From positions 1,516,074 to 1,580,073 of the forward strand of contig NW_002060954.1 in the NCBI RefSeq assembly GCF_000150275.1: a DNA stretch of 64,000 bases. The letters run 5' to 3'. Under the pieces are notes generated by a model. It searched no databases, was not told where the DNA came from, and saw nothing but the letters and a program-made list of their open reading frames with translations. The position numbers and the translations under genes were made by a program. The stretch's first letter is position 1; each line of letters begins with the position of its first letter. Positions 49,501 through 61,200 of the stretch are shown here, piece after piece. The stretch is from Trichoplax adhaerens. Taxonomy: Eukaryota > Placozoa > Uniplacotomia > Trichoplacea > Trichoplacidae.

Positions 49501-52500
49501 AGCTAAAAATTTAACTTTCGACATGTATGGTGAAGGTAATTTACCTCGTGTATCCATCATTCGACCCAATGTCAGAAATAAAGTTGGCCATTTATTGCTG
49601 CTATTCAAGCGTTTACTGATTGGTCGTAATCAAACTCACCAATTAATCTTAAAAAATGATTGTCTACTACCAGCTAAAATTAACCTAGAATTAACATCAC
49701 TGGATGAGGTAAAGAATGAGCATTAAAATAATCTGTACAATTTGTCATAGTGACCAATAACTTATATAGATACCAAATCGGATTTAAAAAAATTAGCATG
49801 TTGATATTATTTCTGTCTTGATCCATGGCTTTTACACGTTTCCTATATACTGTATTATTTAATTGATGAATCTAGATAAATGTAATTTCTTTATTTTACT
49901 GCTATACAGATTTTTGAATTGGCTTATGATGATGAAAGTAAGAATTCATTAACACCAAATATCAAAGCTGTTGAAGAAGAAATTTCAAATAAGGCGGTTA
50001 TTGATGGTATCAAGATGACCTCTATCTTAATGCCGGTTGGGTCAGAAGCTCGATTTCATGTATCATTTAGTCCAAAATTATGTCAGAAGTATGAAGGAAG
50101 AATTAAGTTATCAGTCGATAGTAATGAATTTGAAGATGAAGTTATTGAACTAATTGGTGAAGGCTATGAAGATGTACTGACAATTGATGAAATTCATGGT
50201 CAAGTTAATGATATTCCTGAGCCCACTGATGAATTAAGTGAAGGAGATATTGGTATGTTATCCTATATAGTTTAGAATTGATTATCCAGTTTTACTTTGG
50301 TGTAAATTCTATTTATAGTACATAATCTTCATATAGGTTTAGAGTATCTATGATATTTTATTAATAGTTAAAGAATGTATGAGTACATTGATTCAGAATA
50401 TTTTCAACGCAAATTTTAGCAAGCACTGCAAATTTTATTGATTTTGGTGATTGCCCGGTGGCTGAAGCAAGACAGTTATCTTTTACCATGTCAAATCATT
50501 CTGATCAAGTAGTTCGCTATCAATGGCCAATTAATCAAGAATTGTATTTTTCACCAACGATTGGTCATCTACATCCTCATAGCACAAAAGATATGACATT
50601 AACTTTCTTAAGTCATGAACCTAAACGCCTTCAATTTAGTGATATTGTCTGCCAATTTTATACTATCGCTTACACAGATAGTTCAACACCGGTAAACAAT
50701 ATACGTAGATAGACTGCATTTGCTTTATTTATAGGAATTGTTTGTTGTTTAGTAGATGTTTTCTATTTCGAATTTTCGATGAGTTTAATTAATTAATTCT
50801 TATTCTATACCTTAAATAATTTAGCTACCAGAATGGGATGATCGTATGCGAATTGTGAAATGGGTTGATGCTGCCTCAGCTTCGACCGCTGCTGGCGGAG
50901 ATGATGAATCAGCTACGAAGCAATCTAATCAATCTGCAGTTGGGCAAAGGCGATCAGCATCACAAACCACTCGCCCGTTAAAGAGGAAAGTTATCGAAAC
51001 AGAACCTGAGCCATTACACACCGTTATCGATGATACCTCTTCCGAATTACACATTCGCGTTAGCGCTACCGCTGATTATGCAACTTGCAAGTGTAAAATT
51101 GATGATATTAAATTTCGTGATACTTTCGTATTACAAAGTCGAATCTTCAAGTTTTTTATCTATAATAAGGGATCAGTTCAACTTGATTACGACTGGTCGA
51201 TGATTACTAACGATAATCAATTATCCGCTCTTTCTAATGACTACGATCATCAATATCATTATCATGGGGATAATGCACTATTTCGCTTATTGCCTGGTCA
51301 ATATCGAGGACCATTTATTATTGAACCTAATAGCGGGTGTATTGAAGTTGGTTCAAAACAACAATTTTCAGTACGATTTACTCCAATGGCAGTGTATGAA
51401 TATCAGGCAAAATTAATATGTAAAATACCTAATTTACTACCTGATTTGCAACCACCTGTACTTACTGCTAGTGGACATGGTATTATGCCTTATTGTCATT
51501 TTGAATTAGATGATTCTGATTACTTAACAGCCAATCGGCGTAACCCAGAATTGAAAGGACCTGGAGATAGCCCACCTGGTACAACGCTTGATGTTAATAC
51601 TAAAGTGGTAGAATTTCAATCATGTGGCATCAATACAGTTATTACAAAACGATTTTATATCATCAATCCAACTGATAATGGCTACCACTTCGAATGGACT
51701 AACGATGATGGCAGTAGTGAATTTAGTAAGCGTGCTACTTTCTCATGCTTAACACCAGATGGTTATTTAGCAAGTGGCAAACGTATTGAAATAGTATTTG
51801 AATATTTGGCTGAATCGATCGATATGGTTGAGTCATTTTGGAATTTCACAATTGTAGAGCATAAAATTATGATCCCATTTGTATTAGTTGGTCGTGCATA
51901 TGAACCTGATATCTTACTGGATAAATCATTTATTAACCTCAATTCATTATTATTAGGTTATACTGGCCAAGAATTTGTCAATCTTGTCAATAATGAAAGT
52001 CAACCATTAGATTTTGTCTTTGATGATTCATCATGTCATACGGAAGGTTATGCTGCAATGTTGACAATTTCACCAACATCAGGTCGAATTGATGGTAAAT
52101 CACGCTTACCTATTACAATCTCTTATACACCTAAAATGGAAAAAGAAGTCAATTTCAACGTCATATGTCGTATTAAAAAGAAATTAGCACCATTAACCAT
52201 TAACATTAAGGCTGAAGGCTTTACAATGCAAGCTCAATTACTATGTGAAAATGCTGATGGTGACAGTATAGAATTTTTACCGCAAAAATTAAATCAAATT
52301 AATTTTGATGAGGTTGATGTCAACGAGAAAACTATGAGACAATTAAATGTTGTTAATAATGGCAAATTTAACTTCAATTTTAATTGGGAGTTTATAATCA
52401 ATAGAAATCGTCTACAACAACATAATGCAGCATTAGAAGCCCTGACAATTAATCCCGATGCTGGCCAATTACAACATAACCAACGTAAAAAATGTGTATT

Positions 52501-55500
52501 AACATTTTGCCCCCGAAATAAAATTATTTTAAATGATATCATGCTACAACTAGCGATATCTAATGGACCTACATTTAATATACAAGTTAGCGGTCAAGGT
52601 AATCAACCATCACTACATTTTTCATTCACGAAACATAATTTTGGCCCGCAATTTGTATTTAAAAATGTAGCCAACATGGTTAAGAAAGTGTTAACTATCA
52701 CTAATCATGGCCAAAAAGATATTAGCCTGGAATGTCTGTTTGAGTCGACGTCCTATTTAGAAGTACGATGCCCTTCCACTGTGCTTGCTTATGGACAGAC
52801 ATGTGAGGCTGAAATTACATTTTGCCCTCGTGAAATTACCCAGTATAATCAATTAGTAATATTTGAAATGAACGGATTATCCAAGATACCGATTGAAATT
52901 ATGGGTGAAGGTATAGAGTTGAAAGTCGATGTTGTCAATTCATTCCATAAACTAATTAATTTTGGTGCCTTACGTGTCAATCAAGAAATGATTAAAAAAG
53001 TCAAATTAATTAACAAAAGTAAAGCCAATGTTTCATTTAATTTATCATTATCCACACAGTCATTGGCGTTACAAAATACCAATATTTTTAATATCCAACC
53101 AGCTAATAACATCACATTAAAACAAAAAGGTGGTATTGGTGAAATTGAATTGTTATTTCACCCAATAGCACGTATAACACGCTTTACGGAACAAATTATG
53201 TTGGATTGCCAAGGAATTAGTCAGCCATTATTTGCAATAACAGGTTGTTGTCAAGGTATTGAAGTCGGCTTAGATTGCGACACAATATCGTTTGGTGCCG
53301 TATCACAAAATAGTTTTAGTATCCGACGTATGACATTATATAATACAGGTGATATTGGTGCTGGTTTCTGTTGGAATAGTCAACAATTTCAACCTGATTT
53401 CTCCATAACACCAGTAGAAGGTTATGTCTCACCTGGTATGGAAGTTGTTTTTGAAGTAACATTTCATCCAAAAGAATTAAATCGTGATATTCGTTATGAG
53501 AAGTTAATGTGTTCGATTGAAGGTGGTGAACCATTACAATTGTCATTAACTGGTATGTGTGTCCATCAAACACCCCATAAAGAAGTTGTCCAATTTAGTA
53601 CACATGTTCGATCGAAAGAAGTTAAATCATTAATGATTACCAATAAAACTAGTCAATCATGGTATTTACGACCAGCGATTGACGGCGAATATTTTAATGG
53701 TCCTGATCGTATTGTTGTTGAGCCAGGTCAAACTAAAGCATATGAATTAACCTATCGTCCTTTAACTATGACACTTGAAGGCCGTAAACATGTTGGCTCA
53801 GTATTTTTTCCATTACCTGATGGATCTGGTTTAGTTTTTAATGTTACCGGCACTGCTGAAGCACCACGACCAATCGGTAATATTGGACATGAAATGCCAT
53901 GTAAAACTCATTATACACAATTATTAAGTGTATCCAATTGGCTGAATAAACCACAACGTTTTAAAGTTATTATTGAAATGCTTAAACCAGAAAAATCCGA
54001 TTTATCAACAACAATGAAAGGTCTAGATTATATTGATGTTCCAAGTTTAAGTAAACGAGATTATAAGCTGAATTTTTATGCTCATAAAGAAGGAACATTT
54101 ACGGCTAAAGTTGTCTTTAAAAACGAGCAAACACTAGAATATCAATTCTATTTTGTATCCTTTAAAGCAACACCACCAGCTCTTATTTCAACATTAAAAT
54201 TAACAACACCGGTTCGTCGAAGTGTATCACAGTCAATTACATTAAAAAATCCATTAGCCATACCGGTGACATTTCAAACGGCAGCTACTGTCAACGATAT
54301 TAGTTTACCACCACAATTTACGGTTCCTGCTCATTCTGATGTAAGTCTGATTTTGTTGAATATCCATTACATATTATAAATTTCATGGTAGTTCTGATTT
54401 CAATTATTATGTAGTTATTATTTATTTTTGACTATTATACACGTATACCGATATTAAGGCTACCTACAGCTATTGTATAATTCTGTAGAGCGGTAGCTGC
54501 GATATGTTGATTTGGGTATTACAGTACTTAGCATGCAGCTTTTTTATCTATTAACAATCGGTGATCAGCAATTTGATAACTAAATATTGATTTAATGATT
54601 GTAGGGATCGTGTACTTTTGAGTTCCTACCTCTAAAGGCTGGTGACAGCACTGGGCGTTTAACATTTAATAGCTCCGAATTAGGTATTTATCAATATGAT
54701 TTATATCTAACCGCTACACCTGCCGGCCTAGAGAAACCCGTCTATTTCAAGACTTGGTTGGGTAGTAATCAAATTCAAATTTGTCGACTCATTAACTTTA
54801 CAAGGTCTAAAGCAGAATATATATGCAAGGTAATTTCCTGATTTTGTTTGATTCATTATAACGACATCGGACGTTTTGTAGGCATGGACTGTTAAAGTCT
54901 ATTCCTTGCGGTCTAGACACAATTTTGTTACCTTATATGGAATAATATCTGTATCGCATGCTAGGCTACTTCGGATTAATCCAATGCTTAATTGCAACTA
55001 ATGTTTTCCTACTCATGTTACAGGTTGATAACTCTGACTTTCATGTTGAAAGAACAGTTACAGCAGCATCAGCATCCAATGCCGGAACTGAAGTTTCAAT
55101 CGAAGTAACATATGAACCAACGAAAGTAGGCGAAGTTAAAGCTATGTTAAACGTTTCTTCAGCCCAAGGAGGCGAATATGCTTTTCCACTGCATGGACAA
55201 TGTTTACCATCGAAACCCCTTGGACCCTTTAATGTTAAAGCTGGTACAACAACTAATATACCGTTTAAAAATATCTTTGGCCATACAACATATTCTATGT
55301 CAATTGATAATCCTGCATTCACTGTTAAATCTTCTGAGAATATTAGAAGTAAAAAAACGCACAACATAATCGTTGGCTTTGATTCTGCTAATATTGGGTC
55401 ATCAAAAACTCAAGTAGGAAAATTAATTATATGTTGTCCTCATCCTAGCGGTAGTGGGACTGTGTCATGGACATTTTACCTTAAAGGCATTGTGCCATAG
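37543..55500 (+). CDS. HYDIN: HYDIN, axonemal central-pair apparatus protein (complete, 16 coding exons)
   Basis: The predicted protein is 5228 aa, close to vertebrate HYDIN (about 5100). HYDIN is a giant component of the C2b projection of the ciliary central pair and is needed for normal beating. Recognised blocks in order include IIEL-type VIELLDMSENTYQK at the N terminus, PFSVTPDHGEIGVNG, WPNSTAEMMVHFKP, FGCILNDTE, RIQEVFDILPLY, an adenylate-kinase-like P-loop GAPNSGKT near residue 1985, a Gln/Gly tract at about 2380-2430, an Arg/Glu-rich coiled-coil stretch, RGICAFPSI, GEGNLPRVSIIRP, LPEWDDRMRIVKWVD, NWLNKPQRFKVI and the end WTFYLKGIVP. Repeated FG-centred beta-sandwich (ASH/MSP-like) motifs run throughout. 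The start is the first of two adjacent ATGs in a small basic first exon. The N-terminal exon is the least certain part. Confidence 0.96.
44430..45300 (+). other. HYDIN: Adenylate-kinase-like P-loop domain within HYDIN
   Basis: AIARHLGIDLSPEGTAARNR is followed by GIALIVNGAPNSGKTQ (Walker A type GxxxSGKT) and TIDSIIIEAI, then after a Ser/Gly/Ala-rich insert CLLPEELIIEIIAERFQLND, HRGLIIDGLESMF and KCLLKAINNRKYIYFITL. The order matches the adenylate-kinase-like fold known within HYDIN. The Walker A lysine is present, so nucleotide binding remains plausible. Catalysis is unproven. Confidence 0.8.
45728..45880 (+). repeat. HYDIN: Gln/Gly low-complexity tract in HYDIN
   Basis: A CAA/GGA-rich stretch encodes about fifty residues that are mostly Q and G, in the linker after the P-loop domain. 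It is open and in frame, and likely length-variable. Confidence 0.85.
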
Positions 55501-55538
55501 CAATTTTAACTTTAACGGTGCATTTCTTACATCATATT

Positions 55539-55544
55539 TTTATT
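55539..55544 (-). terminator. Candidate CPSF1 polyadenylation signal
   Basis: AATAAA on the minus strand, about 157 bases past the CPSF1 stop. Its position implies that the CPSF1 3' UTR runs into the HYDIN 3' UTR. Confidence 0.4.
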
Positions 55545-55567
55545 GATTCTAATTAATAAGTGATATA

Positions 55568-55573
55568 AATAAA
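55568..55573 (+). terminator. Candidate HYDIN polyadenylation signal
   Basis: AATAAA, 68 bases after the HYDIN stop and 128 bases before the CPSF1 stop on the other strand. Confidence 0.5.
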
Positions 55574-55700
55574 TTTTAAACACCAACAATATAAAATAAC
55601 TGTAAAGACACTATTTTAATTAAATCGTCGACAATTCCAACTTCGTTAGATCATTGATGATCTACAAAAGGAAAAATAAAAAAATTAGTCATTAAAATTT

Positions 55701-58228
55701 TTAATGTTGCTTTTGAAATCCCATATCGCTCATGAGATATTCATACTGTATAACCTGCTCAGGCGTAGACATTATTTGTTTAGCTAAATCCCTCCTTTCA
55801 ACGAAGCCAAGATGGAAGTAACGTTTTAAGAGATCACCATCTAATATATTTCTCATCGAATTTTGTAACTTTTTTTGATGAGATCGAAAAGTTCTAAAAA
55901 ATAATATGTATGATAATAGATCACTTCATAATAATTTGTTTATTATGTTAGCATCTATATTTTTTATTAAAGATACCTAAAAGCTTTTTGGTTTAATCCA
56001 GCATTTTGCTCAAGATATATAGATAATTTCGCCTGTAAACTAAACAAACGTCGATATTCTTTTTCATCTACCGGTAAAAGTAATCCAATACTACCATCAA
56101 GTGTACCTTGAATGAGAAATAGCATTTTATTAGGATTCAATTTTACACAACTAGCTTACGTATGTAAATAAAAAGTAATATGCATACCAAACCAAGTTAT
56201 GTGCTTATTCTCGTTCTGTCTTTGATTTAATGCCCGTACTTTGGTCCTGAAAAATGCATGTGCGTTACTTCCTGTTTGAATTTCAGCACGTCTAACTAAA
56301 AATTGACCGCCATGACTTTCAGGAGCTAAATCAATGAGAAAAACCCAATATAAAAGTTGAAATAGTATACATCATAGCAATAACTTTTACAAGCTGAATG
56401 TAAAGAACATGTTTTTTACCTAAAGCTGAATGATGGAATAAAGATATATTTTGTTCTGTATCGGATACTGTTACACGAGTTTATTACAACGTTAGATAAG
56501 AAACGTCACGATGATAACAAATTTTTTGGAAAATTCAAATGAATTACCTACAAATCCTAACTGATTTTTATTTACATAAAAATTGGTATTAAATATTTCT
56601 AATTGATGGCGATCCTAGAATGAAATATAAGAAAAATTTGTAAAAACTACCAATGTGTTTGCTGCAATACATATAAAATTGATAAATATAATTGTCACTT
56701 ACACGGCTTACTAGCGATAGCGTCCTATATTTAACCTTGCATCGAGTTGTGATAGCACAATGAATATTTTACGTAATGGTTATAATTAGCACAATTAAAC
56801 ATTGCATAATAATAAACGAACGAAATATGAAAGCAATAAAACTTACTTGAAATCGAAATAAAGAAATACTCTTTTGAATATCGGCCGCCAAAATAAAATT
56901 TCTAATGCTTACCAAGGAGTGTATATAAATTAGAGTATCGATAAACGCCATACCGATAAGATCTTTATTATCCCGAAACTCCCATATATAAATCTTATGG
57001 GTTAAGAAAGATGAGATTCAATCGCTAAAATCATTAGACATTAATTTCGAATACTGTAGCTGTGTTACCTTCTGACCAATACTCGTCACTAAGAAGCCCT
57101 CAACACATGTAATAGCGGTAACAGGACCTTTCTGTTCTTTGTCGTAATAGGTCTACAGTTTCGATAAATTTTGACAAGAACATTACCAAAGTAGATTTCA
57201 AACACTTGAAAAATTACTTGATAGCACCTTGATTTTGTTCTTTGTTAACGGTTTTCCAGGTTCAGGAACAACTTCAATAACGTCAAAAATTACAATCTAT
57301 GATAGAATTGAATAAATAACTAAGTTGACAAACTGCAACTTCCATCGCATTTATATATCAAAAGCTCTATTACCCGGCCACGGCAGGCAACCTCTTCGCC
57401 ACAAACATTTGTTGTTCCAACAGCAATAAACTCTTTCAAACCGCTGACTGTTTCTTCACTCTTTAGTTTAACACTTTTAAGGCAAGTTACGTGTTCCCAT
57501 TCTGCCATCTGAATTCTAATGCAATTTATGTGTATATTGCAGTATTAATTGATCTGGAAATTTTTCAAAGTATTACTGTATTACTATTAACTAACTCTGC
57601 ATCTGGAATAATCTCCCATGTTTCTGAGGTTATTAACTGTAAGCAAAATTTTTCGACTGGAGCGTGAATAAATCTGTCGCCTAAGGAAAACTGAACATTA
57701 GACTTTTATAGATGATATTGCAACTAAATTAGAAATTATAACAGTGCTAAGTATAAAAAATGGTGTTGAACATAGTAACTGTAAGACTTGCGATACCTTT
57801 TTCTACTGGAATAAACTCCTTATCTTCAGTTGTGATATGAGGCATTTTCTCGCATACAGTCATCGTACTTGAAATAATCACGTAAGTTTTAGTGACAAAA
57901 TGATGTGTAATAAAATGTAGGGTATTTCTTAATGGAACTTTATGAACCGGCCATGGACAATCATATGTAAAGCGTTGGTCTAACACACAGATTCTAAGAT
58001 CTTCCTAAGTACGGTATAGTAATAGATTATTAGGATAATGTGAAGTCGAATTATATATTATAGGAAATCACGTACCTCACTGTTGAAATATAGAAAGCCG
58101 TTAGGGCAGTTTGCAATGTTAAATGGTGCAAAGCACTTAACATATCCATCAACTACCATAGAGTGGATACAAAGTTCTCCACGCGATGTCATTAAAAGCC
58201 AATGCGGAAAATTTCCACAAATAAATAC
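55701..58228 (-). other. CPSF1: CPSF1 exons 29-41
   Basis: 29, 58228-58076; 30, 58004-57797; 31, 57680-57592; 32, 57508-57374; 33, 57296-57228; 34, 57152-57069; 35, 56993-56847; 36, 56735-56703 (33 nt); 37, 56614-56548; 38, 56467-56420; 39, 56325-56188; 40, 56106-55977; 41, 55893-55701 with the stop. These encode the third propeller and the C-terminal helical domain, the best conserved part of the family. Exon 35 contains an internal GTAAGC that must be ignored, because the family sequence reads straight through it. Confidence 0.85.
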
Positions 58229-61200
58229 CTACATATTGACATTCTTTTAGTTTCATAACAACCATTTCTCTTCGCTAATCTATAACATTAATGAAACTAT
58301 ATTTCCTAAAATATACTCCATAAGTTAATCCATACCCCAGAATAGTTAGCAATATTTTCAAAGTATCTCAGTAAGGATCCAGTTCCTGGAAAGTTACAAT
58401 CTCCATTACACAGGTACTCATATTTTATATTATTGCATAAGCTTCGTACGAACATAGCCGAATGAAATGTTTAAGCCTTATATAAGAGTATGAACCTAAA
58501 GTTGACAGTCCCATGCTGCCTCCAGCTGGAGCTCTAGTTTCTGTTAGCTGAATTTCATGAGGTACCTAATATCACGTAGATAAATTATTTATAGTTTATT
58601 ATATGACACTTGTACTGATAGCTTAATTAGCAACATTATAGGTTAACCTTTCTAAATTTTAATCGCAACGTATTATTTATTTCTGTTGTTGACGGAAATG
58701 CTTCATAAATTATGATGTCTTGATCGATATGTGTCTATTGATAATACGTGGTGGAGTCCAAAGTATTAATTGATTTTTAACAATTTAAAAATATTTTCAA
58801 AAAGTCACATAAAATACTTACTACAATCAAGATCTTTCTCTGTTCGTAGCCCATCCCAACCACCAAAATCTCATTAACGTGAGGCATATTACCAGTAGAT
58901 CGAACGCCATCAGTATTACTAGTTGATTACAAGTAGAGAAGTTAATAGCTTCTAGAATGCATACTGATCTAGCCTTTCTATACAGCTATTATTTTTATTT
59001 TTACCTGTAGCTATCTTCATCATCACTAGTAGCAGCTAATATCAAAGGAGCAAGAGCAAAGCCATTTACAGTATAAACTTTATCATAAGATGGAATTGAG
59101 TAGACCTAAATGTTATTATTAGAGAAGGCCGTATTATAATTTTTCTATGTTTCAAATATGAAGTAATACTAATCCACGAGTAGGTTCAATACCTCTAGTT
59201 TTCCATTATCTAAACATAAGAATAACCAGTAGCTAACTTTTCGCTCCAAATTATCTGTGTAAGATCTGTAGAAAGTAGGTAAAAAATGTCAAGAGCCGGA
59301 AAGAATTATTATCGTTGAATAAATAGGCTCACGTCGATGCGACTGGTACATCATTTGTTTGAAGGTTAGTATCATTGACATCAAGATACAATAATTCATC
59401 ATCGTCAATGGTAAATTTTCTAATTTGCATCAAATAAATGAGGAGGGAGATTTAGTTAGATTTAAGATGACGATAAAACTGTAAGGGTATTTACTATATA
59501 GCTACTAACTCATCTTCCATCAATTCTGCAGGTTCATTCGTTGGGCTTGGAGTACGTATTGATATACCATCAGAAACTGACATCCTACCATTGTTGTCTT
59601 GAAATAGGCAGCAAGCCGCTATTCTAGAATGCTGCAGAAATAGACACACCAAGCAGTTCCTTTTAAAATAATTAAATAATGGAAGATGCAAAAATTTACA
59701 CGGAACTTACATTTAGCGGAGTCGTGTTGACCAACTTTACTTGTTTTTCTCCGTTATCGCTTAATTCAAAAGCTAACATCATGATACTACCACCCTCTAA
59801 CAACAGAGAAATGTAAGGATCTTGCAAGGAACAAAATACTATCGGGCTCTCATTTTCTAATTCTAATTGTTGTATCTTTTCTCCTACATTGTAATAATAG
59901 AATACGTAAGACCGCTAACAATGCACTTCAAAACGAAAATATTTTTAAGCCCTAACCTTTAGAGACGAGAATCACTTCGTAGGGTGTTACCTAATTCGTG
60001 CAAAACACATATTAAGTATCGTTATGACTTAGCGAATAACTTAATAGTAATCTAGTATAGTTATTTGTATCATTTGTTGTACTTGAATAATGCAGTTGCC
60101 GTTGTCTAAATTGCCAGCAAATACAGTTTTCGTCTGAGTCAAAAATCCAAGCTGTTCTACTTCGGTTATTTCTTTGCCCGTACGTAAAATCTATATACAT
60201 ATAATGTGAAAATTACAAAAGTGCCAATTATAATAAGAGTGATTATTAAATTTTTTACCATGGTCAAATTGTCCCGGCTAATAATCAAAAATTTGTGAGT
60301 ATTTTCAGTTTCAAAATCACCATCATTTTCATCGTTTAACTGGTAATGTAAAAATAGACAAAATATTGCAAATAAAAGAAATGATAAATGAATGTTGCAT
60401 GCACCTGTAAACTGATACCTTAGTGTATATATTCGTTCTACTTACTCGAATATCTTTTACAGTCCACATATCAACACATCCTGGTAAGTCGTAAGACGCA
60501 ACAACTTGCGGCTTAATGCCTTTATTCAGTACCGACAAAGCACCATTCTTATCATGACCAGAGCATATTACAACTTCTACATCGGACTCTTCTTGTACAA
60601 ACTACATAAATAGTTGATTTCACATTTTTCAATCAAAATTCAATAAAGGCTTTATCTTCATAATTAGTGTTTAAATCTTTCTTACTTCATCCTGTTGATA
60701 CGATTTTCGAAGAATTGCATCCATTGATAATGATAATACGTCGGAATGGGAAGCAAAAGTACATTTCAAATGAGCAGTTACATACGTAAAAATATATCGT
60801 TTAAGTTACAGTAAAGGTATTTTATGCTTACAGTTGATATTTGACCAATTGCTATACTTGCACACGGACCAACGTGGAGAATTCTGTCGCAAACCTGGAA
60901 ATAATATGCTTAAGAAATGATTATCCCAGTACATTACAACGTTACTGAACACTTTACAGATCATTAAATAACCTCAAAAGTATATGACCGCAAATAGGAT
61001 TCTTTAGCAGTGCAACTGGTATGAGCACTATACAATTTCTCCAATTCTTCATCTTCCTTTTCGTCGTCTACATATTACCAACAGAATATAATCAGTTCAC
61101 CAAAAAAAATATTTTATAAATGCAAATTAAAGTTTCATTACCCGTTCGTAATTTCTTCGATGTTGGTTCATCAGTATCTTGCGTCTATCCAGTAGCATCG

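Larger units (their letters stand above)
37543..55500 (+). other. HYDIN: HYDIN exon map
   Basis: Coding exons, all joined in frame: 1, 37543-37656; 2, 38024-38149; 3, 38233-38352; 4, 38425-38559; 5, 38671-38796; 6, 38913-38986; 7, 39067-39191; 8, 39307-39635; 9, 39737-49024; 10, 49158-49310; 11, 49445-49708; 12, 49910-50252; 13, 50420-50691; 14, 50825-54340; 15, 54605-54829; 16, 55024-55500. Introns are about 70-370 bp, all GT-AG. Junctions are phase 0 except 6/7 (phase 2), 7/8 (phase 1) and 12/13 (phase 1). Total 15687 bp including the stop. The 5' and 3' thirds keep small exons while the middle is one huge exon. Confidence 0.88.

Noticed and set aside
60690-60760. Extra CPSF1 exon ([16 protein letters not shown]...) between exons 15 and 16
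   Set aside because: A good GTAAGA donor exists, but no AG acceptor precedes it in an open frame, and skipping it keeps phase 0 and family alignment.
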